Below are positions 11,045 to 22,200 of a DNA stretch of 64,000 bases, one piece after another. Source of the stretch: Xiphophorus maculatus (Eukaryota > Chordata > Actinopteri > Cyprinodontiformes > Poeciliidae); assembly GCF_002775205.1 (NCBI RefSeq), contig NC_036458.1:910983-974982 (forward strand). Direction: 5' to 3'. Both the position numbers and the translations under genes were made by a program. Within the stretch, counting starts at the first letter, position 1. Each line of letters starts with the position of its first letter. The notes beneath the pieces were generated by a model, which saw only the letters and a list, made by a program, of their open reading frames with translations, was not told the DNA's origin and did not search any database.

Positions 11045-12240
11045 TAGTGTCCAGGGTGATCCCTTTTCTTCACTGGATGTTGCCCATTTCCTCACTTTTC
11101 TCTCCCCCCACCGGTAAGCCTCAGTTTCCTTTGAAATTTAAACATTTTATAATTAACTTCATTAAAATACATTCACTGTTTTAACCATTCAATTTCAGGT
11201 TGTTAATTTAAACAACATATTGAAGGTTAATATACTTTTGTAGAACTGTCTGAATCTTGTCTCATTCCCAGTAGAACGTACCTGTGTCCTTATTATTATT
11301 ATTCTATTTTCCTGGAGTTATTCCAGGTGGCGCTGTCGGTTTCCCCTTTGTAAACTTTAACATCTTACATTTGGGTTTCATAATAAAGAAAATCCACCCC
11401 AGGTTGCCACAAATAGAAGGGAAAGTCTAAAGATTTAATAAATATACACTGTAAAACATAATAACAGCACTAAAGGTAAAGATTGTCAAGGATAAAAGTT
11501 GTAAAAATTCATTTAAGGTAAATTAATAAGTCAAACAGATGAAGGCAACATAATGTTTGAGTTACTAATGGTATTTTTATTTAGTATGTTTTGCAGCTAT
11601 TATTGGGTGTTCAGGCTGTTGAATAAAACGATTATGAACCATCAATCTGATACGGAGTTCTCTTCAGGGTTTACACATCATGACTTCCTTCTGAAAACAT
11701 TATTAGTGTTGATTTGAAGACTCAGAACCGGAAAATCTCTTATTATTGAAATTTAGATGACATAAGCAGCCAAAGAAAAAAAACATCAAACAGTGAAGCT
11801 GAAACCGATCAGAGAGCAGAGACAGAGATCAGAGCTGGAGAGACGGGAGGATCTGATCAAAGTCTGGAGGGAGTCCAGGAAACATTTCAGAAAGAGACAC
11901 AAAACAACAAGGAAGAACACTGCACTAGTAATAAAATTACATGATTTTAATAATGGTTAACAGTTAATAACAATTAATAGTGGTTAATAATGGTTAGTAA
12001 CAATTAATAATGGTGGCCCCTGGCTGATAGAGACACAGGTAGAGATTATTCTGTCTAATGAATTTTTTTAGTCTCACTGGAAACTTTTCATTAAAATGAC
12101 AGAAGCCTTACCTGAAGCTGGGCTGGTTCACATCGAGACTGAAGACAATAAATCTGGTTTTAAAGCTTTTATTTTGGAGGAAAAGTTGTAGAATAATAAT
12201 AATGAAAAAAACAAACATGTAACAACTCTTAAATTTGGAG
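11042..12240. other. Intergenic sequence downstream of the EGF-protein gene
   Basis: AT-rich DNA with small variants of gttaataatggtta near 11950-12010. AATAAA signals for the reverse-strand gene to the right occur near 12168-12173 and 12242-12247. Confidence 0.4.
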
Positions 12241-12729
12241 TTTTATTAGTTTTTTCCTTTAAAGTTGCAACAGAAGCTCAAACCAAAAGAAGCAAATGAT
12301 CATTTTAAAGAAACGTGATGAGATCATTTCACAGAAAGTTTGAACAGCAGATCACACTTGATGTTTGATTACAGCTGGTCAGAAACTGAGTTCTGGGTTC
12401 AGAAACCTGAAATCATTTCAACATGAAACCAGTTTTTCATCAACAGCCACGTTTCCCTTAAACGTCTCAACAGCTAAAAGATGAAACGTTTTCATGTGAA
12501 GAGCAAAACAAAATGGAAGCAAGAAAAAAAACACAGAATCTGATTTCTTCTGTCATATTTTGTGGCTAAAATGAAAATTTGTCATAATTATGGAGTTTTC
12601 ACAAAGCAACTCTGTCAAAATCAGTGAAACATGAAACAGTTCAGGTTAAAACATGTGAGCTGCAGGTTATGAGCAGAAAGATGGGATATGAGAGCAGAAA
12701 CGTTCTGGGTTCTGTCAGCCCAGGCTCCC

Positions 12730-14256
12730 TTAGTGGATTTTTTTAAACACTTCTTTCTTGAACGCCTCCATGGTTTTCTCACAGTTCTCTCCATAGTATT
12801 TCTTCTCACACTCACACAGGCCAATGTGGGCGTTCTTCACCTCCACACATTTTCCTCTTTCTTTACCTCCACAGTTGATTCCTTGACATGGATTCTTATT
12901 CATCCACACTTCATCACTTTCAATCAGAACCCTGAAGTGTTTAAAAGGGGCAACTTTGCCAAACATGGTGCATTTCCCAGAGTAAAGGTACGGGATGGAC
13001 TGCTTTTCCTCAGGATCAAACACTTCTGCAGTTGGAGCAGTTTCTGCCTCTAAAGCATGAACGCTGCCATGCTCTTTATGAATGTAAGCATGAATGGCTG
13101 AATACTTGCCCTTCAGATCAGCACAGCTCTCTAACTTTGCTTTGACTTGTTTGCAGGGCACAGGTTTGCTGTAGCACTTCTTAATGGCCTGTACCACCTG
13201 AGCTGTTTTCTTGTGGTTTCCTTTTGCCTGTTTGGCGAAAGCCACACTAATTTTCCCTTTGTCTACTGCAGTAAATCCGGTCAAAATGTGACTCTTCAGC
13301 CATTTAGTAAAAACACTTTTACGGTTTGAACTTTCAGTTTTAAAAGCAACCACCATCCAGTTATAGTGGTAAAATGTTTTATCTAAATACTCCCTGATGC
13401 TTTTTGCCAGATCCGTTCGCTTCCCTGACTCTGTGATCTGGTCCAGAATGTCCAGTTTAACATACTCATCAGGTTCTGAAGTGCAGTTCTTGTGGATCTG
13501 AAACATAGCTGCAGAAATGTCGCGTGCTTTATTAGCCAGAGCGTCTTCATCTGTTTTAATATTACTGAAGAGGTTGTAGAAATTGGTCATGGTGATGGCT
13601 CTGTGAGCCAGCAGCGCGTTAATAGCTGTGAATATTTTAAGTCGACGTTCATCACATCTCACATGGTCTTTCAGTAGCTGCATATAGTCAGCATTGTAAA
13701 CACCTTTACCTGCTATATTGTAATGCAGCTCATCCACATACTTTACAGCCTTTTTAAAGTATTGGTTTATTATTTTGTCTTTGCCATCTTTCCTCAGACT
13801 TTCAAAGCAAGGCTTTTTACAATCCTTCAGCAGTTCCCCGAGTTTGTTCCATGCTATAGTTATTTTCTTCTCCAACTTTGCATAATTACTACTTTTCCAA
13901 ATGTTAAACATTATTTCCTTCTGGTTTTTATCAATCTTTATATTTAGATCATCAAATTTTAACTTGAGATAATCTAGAAGCTCTTGTTCTGGATTTTTAC
14001 CAGCAATGACATTTAGAAAATCTAAGATAGCAGTTAAATACGACCCAGCCTTTGGAATGAGACCAATAAAAGGTTTAGGTGCATTTAGAATCTTCAGAAG
14101 ATCTTCAGCTCCAGCCTTTATTTTGTCTGCTGTCTTTCCTCTCTTCTGCAGAGTGCGGTTTTCCTGCAGGTCGGAGTGCGGCGAGCCGCTCAGGCTGCAG
14201 GTCAGGAATGAAGACAGCAGCAGCAGCAGCAGCAGAACCGGGCCAGACGGCACCAT
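12730..14256 (-). CDS. Secreted EGF-domain protein, SE-cephalotoxin-like family (tentative)
   Basis: One coding exon encodes 508 residues. The ATG at 14256 was chosen because a splice acceptor (tttgtcctcag) lies two bases upstream. A hydrophobic poly-Leu signal peptide (about residues 1-24) is followed by a dibasic KR at 38-39, a possible propeptide cleavage site. The large middle part is Lys-rich and mainly helical in composition. The C-terminus carries six cysteines (about 457-492, C-x4-C-x7-C-x10-C-x-C-x8-C) with the spacing of an EGF-like module. The architecture resembles proteins annotated in fish as SE-cephalotoxin-like, named after a cuttlefish salivary protein. No toxicity can be inferred for a fish homologue from sequence. 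The frame is intact, with a TATA promoter and leader exons, so it looks functional. The secreted EGF protein is secure; the family name is from memory. Confidence 0.8.
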   Translation of the reverse strand: MVPSGPVLLLLLLLSSFLTCSLSGSPHSDLQENRTLQKRGKTADKIKAGAEDLLKILNAPKPFIGLIPKAGSYLTAILDFLNVIAGKNPEQELLDYLKLKFDDLNIKIDKNQKEIMFNIWKSSNYAKLEKKITIAWNKLGELLKDCKKPCFESLRKDGKDKIINQYFKKAVKYVDELHYNIAGKGVYNADYMQLLKDHVRCDERRLKIFTAINALLAHRAITMTNFYNLFSNIKTDEDALANKARDISAAMFQIHKNCTSEPDEYVKLDILDQITESGKRTDLAKSIREYLDKTFYHYNWMVVAFKTESSNRKSVFTKWLKSHILTGFTAVDKGKISVAFAKQAKGNHKKTAQVVQAIKKCYSKPVPCKQVKAKLESCADLKGKYSAIHAYIHKEHGSVHALEAETAPTAEVFDPEEKQSIPYLYSGKCTMFGKVAPFKHFRVLIESDEVWMNKNPCQGINCGGKERGKCVEVKNAHIGLCECEKKYYGENCEKTMEAFKKEVFKKIH

Positions 14257-14626
14257 GACTGAGGACAAACACAGGAACGGTCAGGATTCACTTCATAAAG
14301 TCTCTCTGCTAAACTATAAAACCTGCTCTGACCTGGAAGAATGAAAGTTTAAGTGAAATTAATTAAAATAACAATATGCTTCAAGCTTCCTTTTTTATGT
14401 TAGCAAAAGATTAAATGACCAATTCTGGCCAAAATAATCCTGAACAAAAAAAAGCAAATCAGGAGAGATTTTGTGCAAATGCTGCAGAAAAACAAAAACA
14501 TGAGACACTTTTCATTTTCTTTTGAAGTTATTGCTCTTAATTTAAATCAGGCTTGAAAACTGCATGTAACCATTTCATTTCATTTCATTCACAGTCAGAG
14601 AACCGATGATGAGAAACCAAACGTAC

Positions 14627-14656
14627 CGTGATCCTCAGTTCTGGGTGATGCTTTTT
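14627..14656 (-). other. Untranslated leader exon of the EGF-domain secreted protein
   Basis: On the reverse strand a 30-bp segment is bounded by a tctttccag acceptor and a consensus GTACGT donor. It lies between the probable first exon (low end 14747, donor GTCAGT) and the coding exon at 14256. Confidence 0.5.
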
Positions 14657-14746
14657 CTGGAAAGACAAAACGGTTCAGAAGTTTGTTGAAGCATTTAAAA
14701 AATGAACAAAAGAAGTTGTTTTAATAGAAGTGAGATCTGAACTGAC

Positions 14747-14838
14747 CGTGGAGGTTTGGAGATCTGGACCAGTTTCTGCAGAGCAACTGGGAATCCACCT
14801 GCAGACTGGTGACGCTCAGCCCCAGTCCTGGTTTTATA
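14747..14838 (-). promoter_or_regulatory. TATA promoter and probable first exon of the EGF-domain secreted protein
   Basis: On the reverse strand, CCTATAAAACCAGG places TATAAA at 14838-14833. A start site about 30 bp downstream (near 14805) would give a first exon of roughly 60 bp ending at a GTCAGT donor at 14746. The strong TATA box suggests regulated, tissue-restricted expression; that is inference. Confidence 0.6.
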
Positions 14839-15710
14839 GGAAGTGGCTCTGCAGCGAAATGCTCCTTTTTCATGTGCAGCTTGATAAATTCATGTGGGAG
14901 TCTGTTAACATCTGGACCTGATAGCGCCTCCACCGTCTCCCAATATGATCTCATTTGAATGAAAAGTGTTTGGACAAAAGAAGGCTTTCTGCCAACGAGA
15001 GCTTTTCCAGGATAAAGGACGTGTTCAGTTAGTGGATCTTGTATAAGCAGGTAAAACCGTTGGAAACGTGAATAATAATGTAGAACAGCAGAGTTTCAGT
15101 CCAGAGCAGAAGAGCTTCAGCCTTTCTTCAACACCCAAATCAAACAGACTGATTTCCTCTTCAGCACTGAAGTGATGGATGAAGGATTAGCATCAGCTGC
15201 TACATGTTTAGCATTGAGATGCTATTTTAGGCTAGCATGGCTTCACTGATAGGCTAACTCCTTTTAGCATATTTTGATACAACAATCTTTTCCAGCATTC
15301 AAACAGATAGAAGCAGAAATTAACCGAGAAGCAGCTTCCACCGTTTGTGCATCAGATTGACAGGCGTACCAGAAACATGTGAATACAAAGGTTCCAGCCA
15401 GAACAGTTTAAACATTAAAGGGATCTACGATTAGTTGTAACAATCGACTTTGAGAGATATTTATTTTAGATGTAAAAACAATACAGCAATAATACTGTAG
15501 ATTGTTTAGTTTTTCTAAATTTAAATAAAATATTGTCACACCAACGTCGCCATGTTGTTCATGCTGCAATGTATTCTGGGTAAATGATGTACGCTAGGTC
15601 TGATTGCGCTTGCTCCATCCAGCCCAAACCGTGATGGGTAACGTCTCTAAGCCTTTTCAAATTGAACTGGAGCATTGAAATCGATGGGATTGTAAAAATC
15701 ACAAGAGGTG

Positions 15711-17339
15711 ATGAAGATGAGGAGAACCAAACGGAGGAAGAGGACAGAGCTGGAGCTGGTGTTTGCTGCTGCTGCTGCCTTCAGCTTCATAAATGAAACG
15801 ATGAATGACATGTACCTCAGGTCGAACTGTGTGATCCGGTAAGTAGTTCTGTGGCTCTGTGTCCAGTTCTGCAACAGCTGGTTACGGCCTGGTGGGATTG
15901 GTGGTTTCATATTTAGTACCATTAGCATTAGCTCCATTAGCCTTTCAGTTGCTCTCTCACAGCAGTGAGGTTTAGGTTCTTTGTGGATGAAACCGTGGAG
16001 CTTTTGTCAGTTTCACTCCTACAAATGACTCAAAGTCTTCTGGAGAGAAATGTTGAGGCCAAAAATGTAGGTCATTTGAAAGTAGAATAAAAAGCGAATA
16101 AAAAGGTTCTGACGTTAGTAATTATCAACAATTAAAATCTAGGTGACTAATTTACCAAAATTAGCAGGTTAAATATTAATCCTCTCAATGTGACATCATC
16201 ACCAGAACCCTGAGAAATGGATTATTGACCCTCTACATCTTAATGCTTCAATCCAGAAATTTTGCGCATGTTGGAGAGCAAAATGACTTTTCCTTTGCAT
16301 CCGGTCCAAAGTGGCGCTGCTGCAGTATTTAAACTGTAACCTGGAGATGTGGGTATTATTGATTTAGTGCAGCTCACAACAGCAAAGGGCAAAATAACGT
16401 CAAACCGCTTTTTTCTTGCTTTCTGTGTCTGCTATGCTATGCAGACTAGTTGCCATAGCAACTGACAACAATGCCACTAGCAACAGGATTCAACACCAAA
16501 AAACACTCAACATTTCCCAAAACATTCAGTCAGTTGCAGGTTTGTTTTTAGATATGATTATTAATAAGTGATTTCAGTGGTAATTACTGCTGTTAGCTAA
16601 GCTAACACAGCTAATTTAAACACCTGCTCTACTGATAATCTCAGTTTAAGTCACCTTCTTTATTTTGTAACTTAACTGTTGAAATTGTCAAAGTCAAGCT
16701 AGAAAAACTGAATCTTTTCTCTGAACTGTTTTTCTTTATCCAAACTTTTTATGATTTTGTTATCTAGATGTCATGTTGCAAAGCACTGCGTTCATTTTCC
16801 TTACACTTAAAATTTAGTGTTATGTTGACAACTTAGCAGCTAAAACCAATGCTAGTCATCGTCGGCCCTCCAGCAGTGAGAGGGGGGCGGGGTCTAGCAT
16901 GGTGACGTCACTCTGCAGACGGTCCATAGAGGATCTGTCAGTTTTAATCAAAATAACTAAAAACATGTTAGGATGGCAGATGGAGCGAATCCTGTGTTCT
17001 GCAGCACGAAGCTCAGACTGGAAGCTGCTGGTTTATGATCAACCTGGTAGCTGAAGGTGAAACCAGGAACAGGAACGCGGAGCCGACCAGAGGTTTATCG
17101 GATCACCTGACGTCCTGAAGACAAACGCTGCTCCTGTGTTCAGGTCAGACGTTTGTGGCGGGACGTCCTGCGGTCAGAGACGGACTGTGATGGAAGAACC
17201 GGCGGAGGAGGAGGAGGATTTGAATAGAGGAGCAACTGAACATTTGAATGCTGAGCTGGACCTTCATGTTATCTGGGTCAGAGGTCAAACAAGAGCCTTT
17301 CTGACTCATTTCCATTTAAACTGTTCCTCACTGGGCTGA
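15711..17339 (+). CDS. Possible small two-exon gene, 107 residues, no known family
   Basis: Exon 1 (15711-15838) starts with an ATG after an in-frame stop at 15693. It encodes a Lys/Arg-rich start and an Ala-rich segment, then ends at a perfect donor (CCG|GTAAGT). Exon 2 (17144-17339) follows a pyrimidine-containing acceptor (ctcctgtgttcag). Joining the two keeps the frame across a split CG|G codon and gives an acidic, Glu-rich stretch before a TGA stop. The 1.3-kb intron between them holds nothing recognisable. No family was recognised. Consistent phase and good splice sites are the only support, so chance agreement is quite possible. Confidence 0.25.
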
Positions 17340-17661
17340 CCGCCACATTTTATATCCCTGGAATTATACACAAAAATTAATCGCTGTGTCATCCAGAAGC
17401 TTGTTACAGCTTTCACATTAAGAATCACTTCATCAAAAATACATAATTAAAAGAAAATAATTAAAAAGTTAAGTTGTTGGAAAATTGAGTGGAAGGAAGA
17501 TAAATGACAACCACAGCCTTGAAAAGATTGTGACACAAAGTCCATTCAAAATGGCCGCCAACGGTGCAGGTGACCTGGAGGTCACAGAGCTTCCTGACCC
17601 TCAGGCTCGTCTCCTGCATGCAGCGCCGCATTGCTTCTCTACAGCCAGTCAAAAGTATTTA
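17340..17661. other. Short intergenic stretch left of the Tc1 element
   Basis: No feature was recognised in this AT-rich segment. Confidence 0.4.
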
Positions 17662-18926
17662 CACTGCCTGGCCAAAAAAAAAGTCACCACCAAAAAATGG
17701 TCCCACTCTCTAATATTTTGTTGGACCGCCTTTAGCTTTGATTACAGCCCGCATTCGCTGTGGCATTGTTTCAATAAGCTTCTGCAGTGTCACAAGATTT
17801 ATTTCCATCCAGTGTTACATTAATCTTTCACCAAGATCTTGTATTGATGATGGGAGACTCTGACCACTGCGCAAAGCCTTCTCCAGCACATCCCAAAGAT
17901 TCTCAATGGGGTTAAGGTCTGGACTCTGTGGTGGCCAATCCATGTGTGAACAAGATGTCTCATGCTCCCTGAACCACTCTTTCACAATGTGAGCCCCATG
18001 AATCCTGGCATTGTCATCTTGGAATATGCCCGTTCCATTTGGGAAGACAAAATCCATTGATGGAATAACCTGGTCATTCAGTATATTCAGGTAGTCAGCT
18101 GACCTCATTCTTTGGGCCACAATGTTGCTGAACCTTGACCTGACCAACTGCAGCAACCCCAGATCATAGCACTGCCCCCACAGGCTTGTACAGTAGGCAC
18201 TAGGCATGATGGGTGCATCACTTCACCTGCCTCTCTTCTTACCCTGATGCGCCCATCGCTCTGGAACAGGGTAAATCTGGACTCATCAGACCACATGACC
18301 CTCTTCCATTCCTCCAGAGTCCAATCTTTATGCTCCCTAGCAAACTGAAGCCTTTTTTTCTGGTTAGCCTTACTGATTAGAGGTTTTCTTACGGCTACAC
18401 AGCTGTTCAATCCCAACCCCTTGAGTTCCCTTCGCATTGTGCGTGTGGAAATGCTTTTGCGTTCACAATTAAACATACTCCTGAGTTCTGCTGTTGTTTT
18501 TCTTCGATTTGATTTGACCAAACCTTTAAGTAATCGCCGATCACGATCATTCAGGATTTTTTTCCGACCACATTTCTTCCTGGAAGACGATGGTTCCCCA
18601 CCATCCTTCCAGTTTTTAATGATGCGTTGGACAGTTCTTAACCCAATTCTAGTAGTTTCTGCAATCTCCTTAGATGTTTTCTCTGCTTGATGCATGCCAA
18701 TGATTTGACCCTTCTTAAACAGACTAACGTCTTTTCCACGACCACAGGATGTGTCTTTTGCCATGGTTGTTTAAGAAATGAGGAGTTACTCATTGCATCA
18801 GCTGGGGTTAAATAACTTGTTGCCAGCTGAAAGATAATCGCCTATGCAGAACTTATCCAATAGGAGGCTTGTACCTATTTGCTTAGTTAAATCCAGGTGG
18901 CGACTTTTTTTTTTGGCCAGGCTGTG
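17662..18926 (-). mobile_element. Tc1-like DNA transposon with terminal inverted repeats and TA duplication
   Basis: The 1,265-bp element is flanked by TA on each side (17660-17661 and 18927-18928). Its ends are near-identical inverted repeats: cactgcctggcc plus an A-run and agtcaccac on the left matches, in reverse complement, cacagcctggcc plus an A-run and agtcgccac on the right. Length, TA target site and DDE transposase fit the Tc1 group found in many fish. Confidence 0.93.
17815..18764 (-). pseudogene. Tc1-type transposase, broken by one frameshift
   Basis: Two overlapping reverse-strand frames make up a single Tc1 transposase. The first (ATG at 18764) holds the paired helix-turn-helix DNA-binding region, a GRKK basic block and the first catalytic Asp in WSDESRFTLF. 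The second, reading to 17815, holds the second Asp in FQDDNARIH and the catalytic acid in [15 protein letters not shown]. The frames meet near 18110-18130, just after the conserved [11 protein letters not shown] block, where a small indel has shifted the frame. The rest of the protein is intact, so inactivation is recent or limited to this lesion. The family is certain from the motifs. Confidence 0.92.
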
Positions 18927-19104
18927 TATTTTATATTCATTTACCTGCATGTAACAGTTGAAACTTCATATTTACTGACAGCTCAGTTCAAATCCCCAAA
19001 TTATTTTAATTTGTCTGAACTTTATTCTTTATGGATCAACTTGTGAGAATATCGACCCATTTCTGTAAAAAAAAAACAAGACAAAATAAAAAATCATGAT
19101 TAAA

Positions 19105-19201
19105 TTAATTTGCCCAACTTGTCTTTATTGAAATTTAATGGGAATTAAATTGTTTCTTTGTAGAGATGGAGGCTGATCTGGTCAACGAAACAAACGCCTC
19201 A
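19105..19201 (-). other. eif3d: 3' untranslated region and polyadenylation signal of eif3d
   Basis: An AATAAA signal on the reverse strand (plus-strand tttatt, 19124-19129) lies about 75 bp past the TAA stop. This gives a short 3' UTR that ends roughly 180 bp from the right end of the Tc1 element. Confidence 0.7.
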
Positions 19202-22200
19202 TTAATTCTCTTCATCTGAAATGAGAACAAAAACAAATATTAATAACTAAAACTTGTATACATTTACTCAAAACAAACACTTAAATATGAAAATAAACAT
19301 CTTAATTAACAAAAAAGTGAATTAAAGTCAGCAGGTAAACAAAACAGTAAGATTAGAATCTGATCAGCATAAAAGTCTAAAATTTTAATCTAGAGTAACT
19401 AAAACTTAAATCAATTTTGTTTTGCAGATAAATCGTCTAAATTTGTCCTTCAGGTTTTCATCTTTAGGTTTCTGTGAAAAAATTAATATTTTCATGAAAA
19501 TTTGCTTAAAATTCTGTAAAATCTGGCCAAAAACCGTCTCAGTGCTGCCCCCTCTGTGTTGAACAGTGGAACTGCAGCTGACTTTTCCTGGTTCCAGTGT
19601 TGTAGTCAAGACGACCGAACCCGAGTCAAGACGACCGAACCCGAGTCAAGACGACCGAGACCGAGTCAAGACCACTGAGACCGAGTCAAGACCACGGAAC
19701 CCAAGTCAAGACGACGGAACCCAAGTCAAGACGACCGAACCCGAGTCAAGACAACCGAACCCGAGTCAAGACGACCGAACCCGAGTCAAGACGGTCTCAG
19801 AAGTTCCAACGGTCCAGAAACAAATAGAAAACAGCGTCGTTGTCATAGCAACACGTGTCTGAACGATAAATTGTCACAGAAATGATAATGTTGTTGTTTT
19901 GGAGCCATTTCCAAGTAAAATGGTAATAATGGCATAATAATGCAAGAACACATTAGTGGATTTATTGTGAAAGGTCTAATGACAGGAAGTGGTTGCAGCG
20001 CCTTGTTACCGTGTGAACAAACTTATTTACATGTGATTTTAATTAATTTTTTATTCAAAGTAAAATCAGAATTTCATAACTGTGTTTTTTCAACAAGCAA
20101 AATATCAACACATTTTTCAGAACATTATTAATGTAAAGCAGCTTCTGTTGCTCCCAGTAAACAAACTGAAGCAACAGAGGAAGGAAATAAAAAACCAGGA
20201 GCTCACCTTCCTCCTCCTCGTCCTCTTCATCCTCCTCTTCCTCCTCCTCTTCGTCGGAGCTGAAGGTTCCCTCAGGCAGGCTGTAGACCCGGATCACTTG
20301 CTGTAGGAGACAAAGAGAGGCGATCAGGGCCGATGGGCCGGAGCGGCTGATTGGCCGGAGCGGCCGATTGGCCGGGGGTCCTCACCTTGTTGGGGTCCTT
20401 CAGGATCAGGTACTTGCCCTCGTCCAGCTTGCGGCAGATGTCGATGACGCAGCGCAGGATGCCCCAGGCGTTCTCCATGCTCAGGTTGATCTGGCTGGCA
20501 AACTCGTTGGGTTTGAACTGCTGGGTTCCCAGGATGACGTGGCGGGACGAGTCCTTCACGTGGTAGCGGGAGACGTACCTGCGGGGCGGGACGGTCTGGT
20601 TACGCGCCGACCTTTGACCCGGGAGCTAAAGCGGAGCGATCCTCACCCCAGCTTCAGGTACTCGGAGCCGGCCAGCATGGCGCAGCAGGTCCAGCGGGCC
20701 AGCTTGTAGCTGTTGTTCTTCAGCTCGGTGGCCAGGACGGCGCCTCTCTGGGAGTCCAGCTTCTGACGCCAGTCCACCCCGTTACAGTACTGGGAACAAA
20801 CCACAGGTCCAGTTCAGCTCCAACTCAACTCCATCAGGGAGAAAAATAAAAACTCTGTGGTTGTTTAAATATGGAAGAAAAGGCTGGACCTTCAGGATTT
20901 CACCTTTTTTTCTCATTTTGTGCTGGAAGTACAAACAACATTTTAACCAAAGTTTAGAAATCGGGGAACAGGAGGAAACCCCCCAGCATGCTGCCTGGTC
21001 ATAACATTGTTCTCACTCATTTAGTTACTCTTTGCATACAATTGAAAACGTCTCCACCTGGTGGTCAGGGTGTGAACTGCTGCAAGCCATAATGACAGAC
21101 GGCCTTCAGATTTTTCAGTCATTTAAAAAATCCAATCAGACAGAAAATATTCTGTTAACCCCTCAGTGGTAGTTAGAGACACTGCCACCTGTAGGCGAGA
21201 ATAAGAATCACTTAAACCAAAAGTTTTGAGTATTTTTGATAAAAATTTGCAATAAACTCACAATTATCCACTAGCATGAAATAATGTGGAGAGCTGATGA
21301 TTTTGCATTAATATCTGCGACCAACTGGAGTTTTATGAACAGGAAACTTTGTGTGAATGTTTCTGACAGGAAGTGTCCAGCAGCCTGGCGGCGCGGCGCG
21401 GCGCGGCCTCTTACCCTGGAGTCCCACTCGTTCAGCGTCTTCACGTTGATGAACGACACTTCTCCACTGGCGCCGGTCATCACGCCGTCGTGCTCACAGC
21501 GCACGATCAGGTCGATGTCTTCCCCCAGCTTCCAGTGGCGGTACCTGGATCATATAGTGGATCAGAACCGCTTCGGTACCACACAGTGGATCAGAACCGC
21601 TTCGGTCGCTACCTGTACGCCACAGACGCCACCTCGCTCTTGTCCATGTCCTCCTCCACAAACGGGTTGGAGTTGGGGAACTTGTGTCTCTCTCCGCCCT
21701 GAACGCAAAGGATGAAACGTGATTGGTCGTCAGCGTGAAGCCGTGGGCCAGGTGGGGCCGGGGGGCGGGGCTTACCATGCGTAAACACTGCTGGCTGAAG
21801 TTGTGGTTGATGTAGGTGGCCTCCATGGCCAGGTTACGGGGGGAGTTGAAGGAGTTCCCTTCGTCCTGCGGAGGCTCGTTGGCCGTTTCGCTCACAGTCA
21901 GCAGATCTGGAGAAAAGGACGAACAAACACCTGAACGGGACTTCCACCTGAACGGTAACCTGGACAGGTCCAACAGGGTCGTTTAGTTTCAAATGGTTTT
22001 CATGACTGTAGGAGGGAACTTGGAATCCCACAGATTCAAACTCAGTATCTGGTCCTGAAGCCGCGGCGCTAACAGCTGCTTCAAAAACTCCAAAGAAACA
22101 CAAGTAACCAGAGTTGTTGCTTTTGTAAAAAAGTCACTAAGAGTTTTAAAAGTTGCTAAGTTGGTACCAGAACTTCCCTCAACCCGACCCTAATGACTCC

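Noticed and set aside
20082-20709. Plus-strand open frames across eif3d exons 12-14
   Set aside because: They overlap well-defined reverse-strand exons of eif3d with conserved protein sequence and are antisense shadows.
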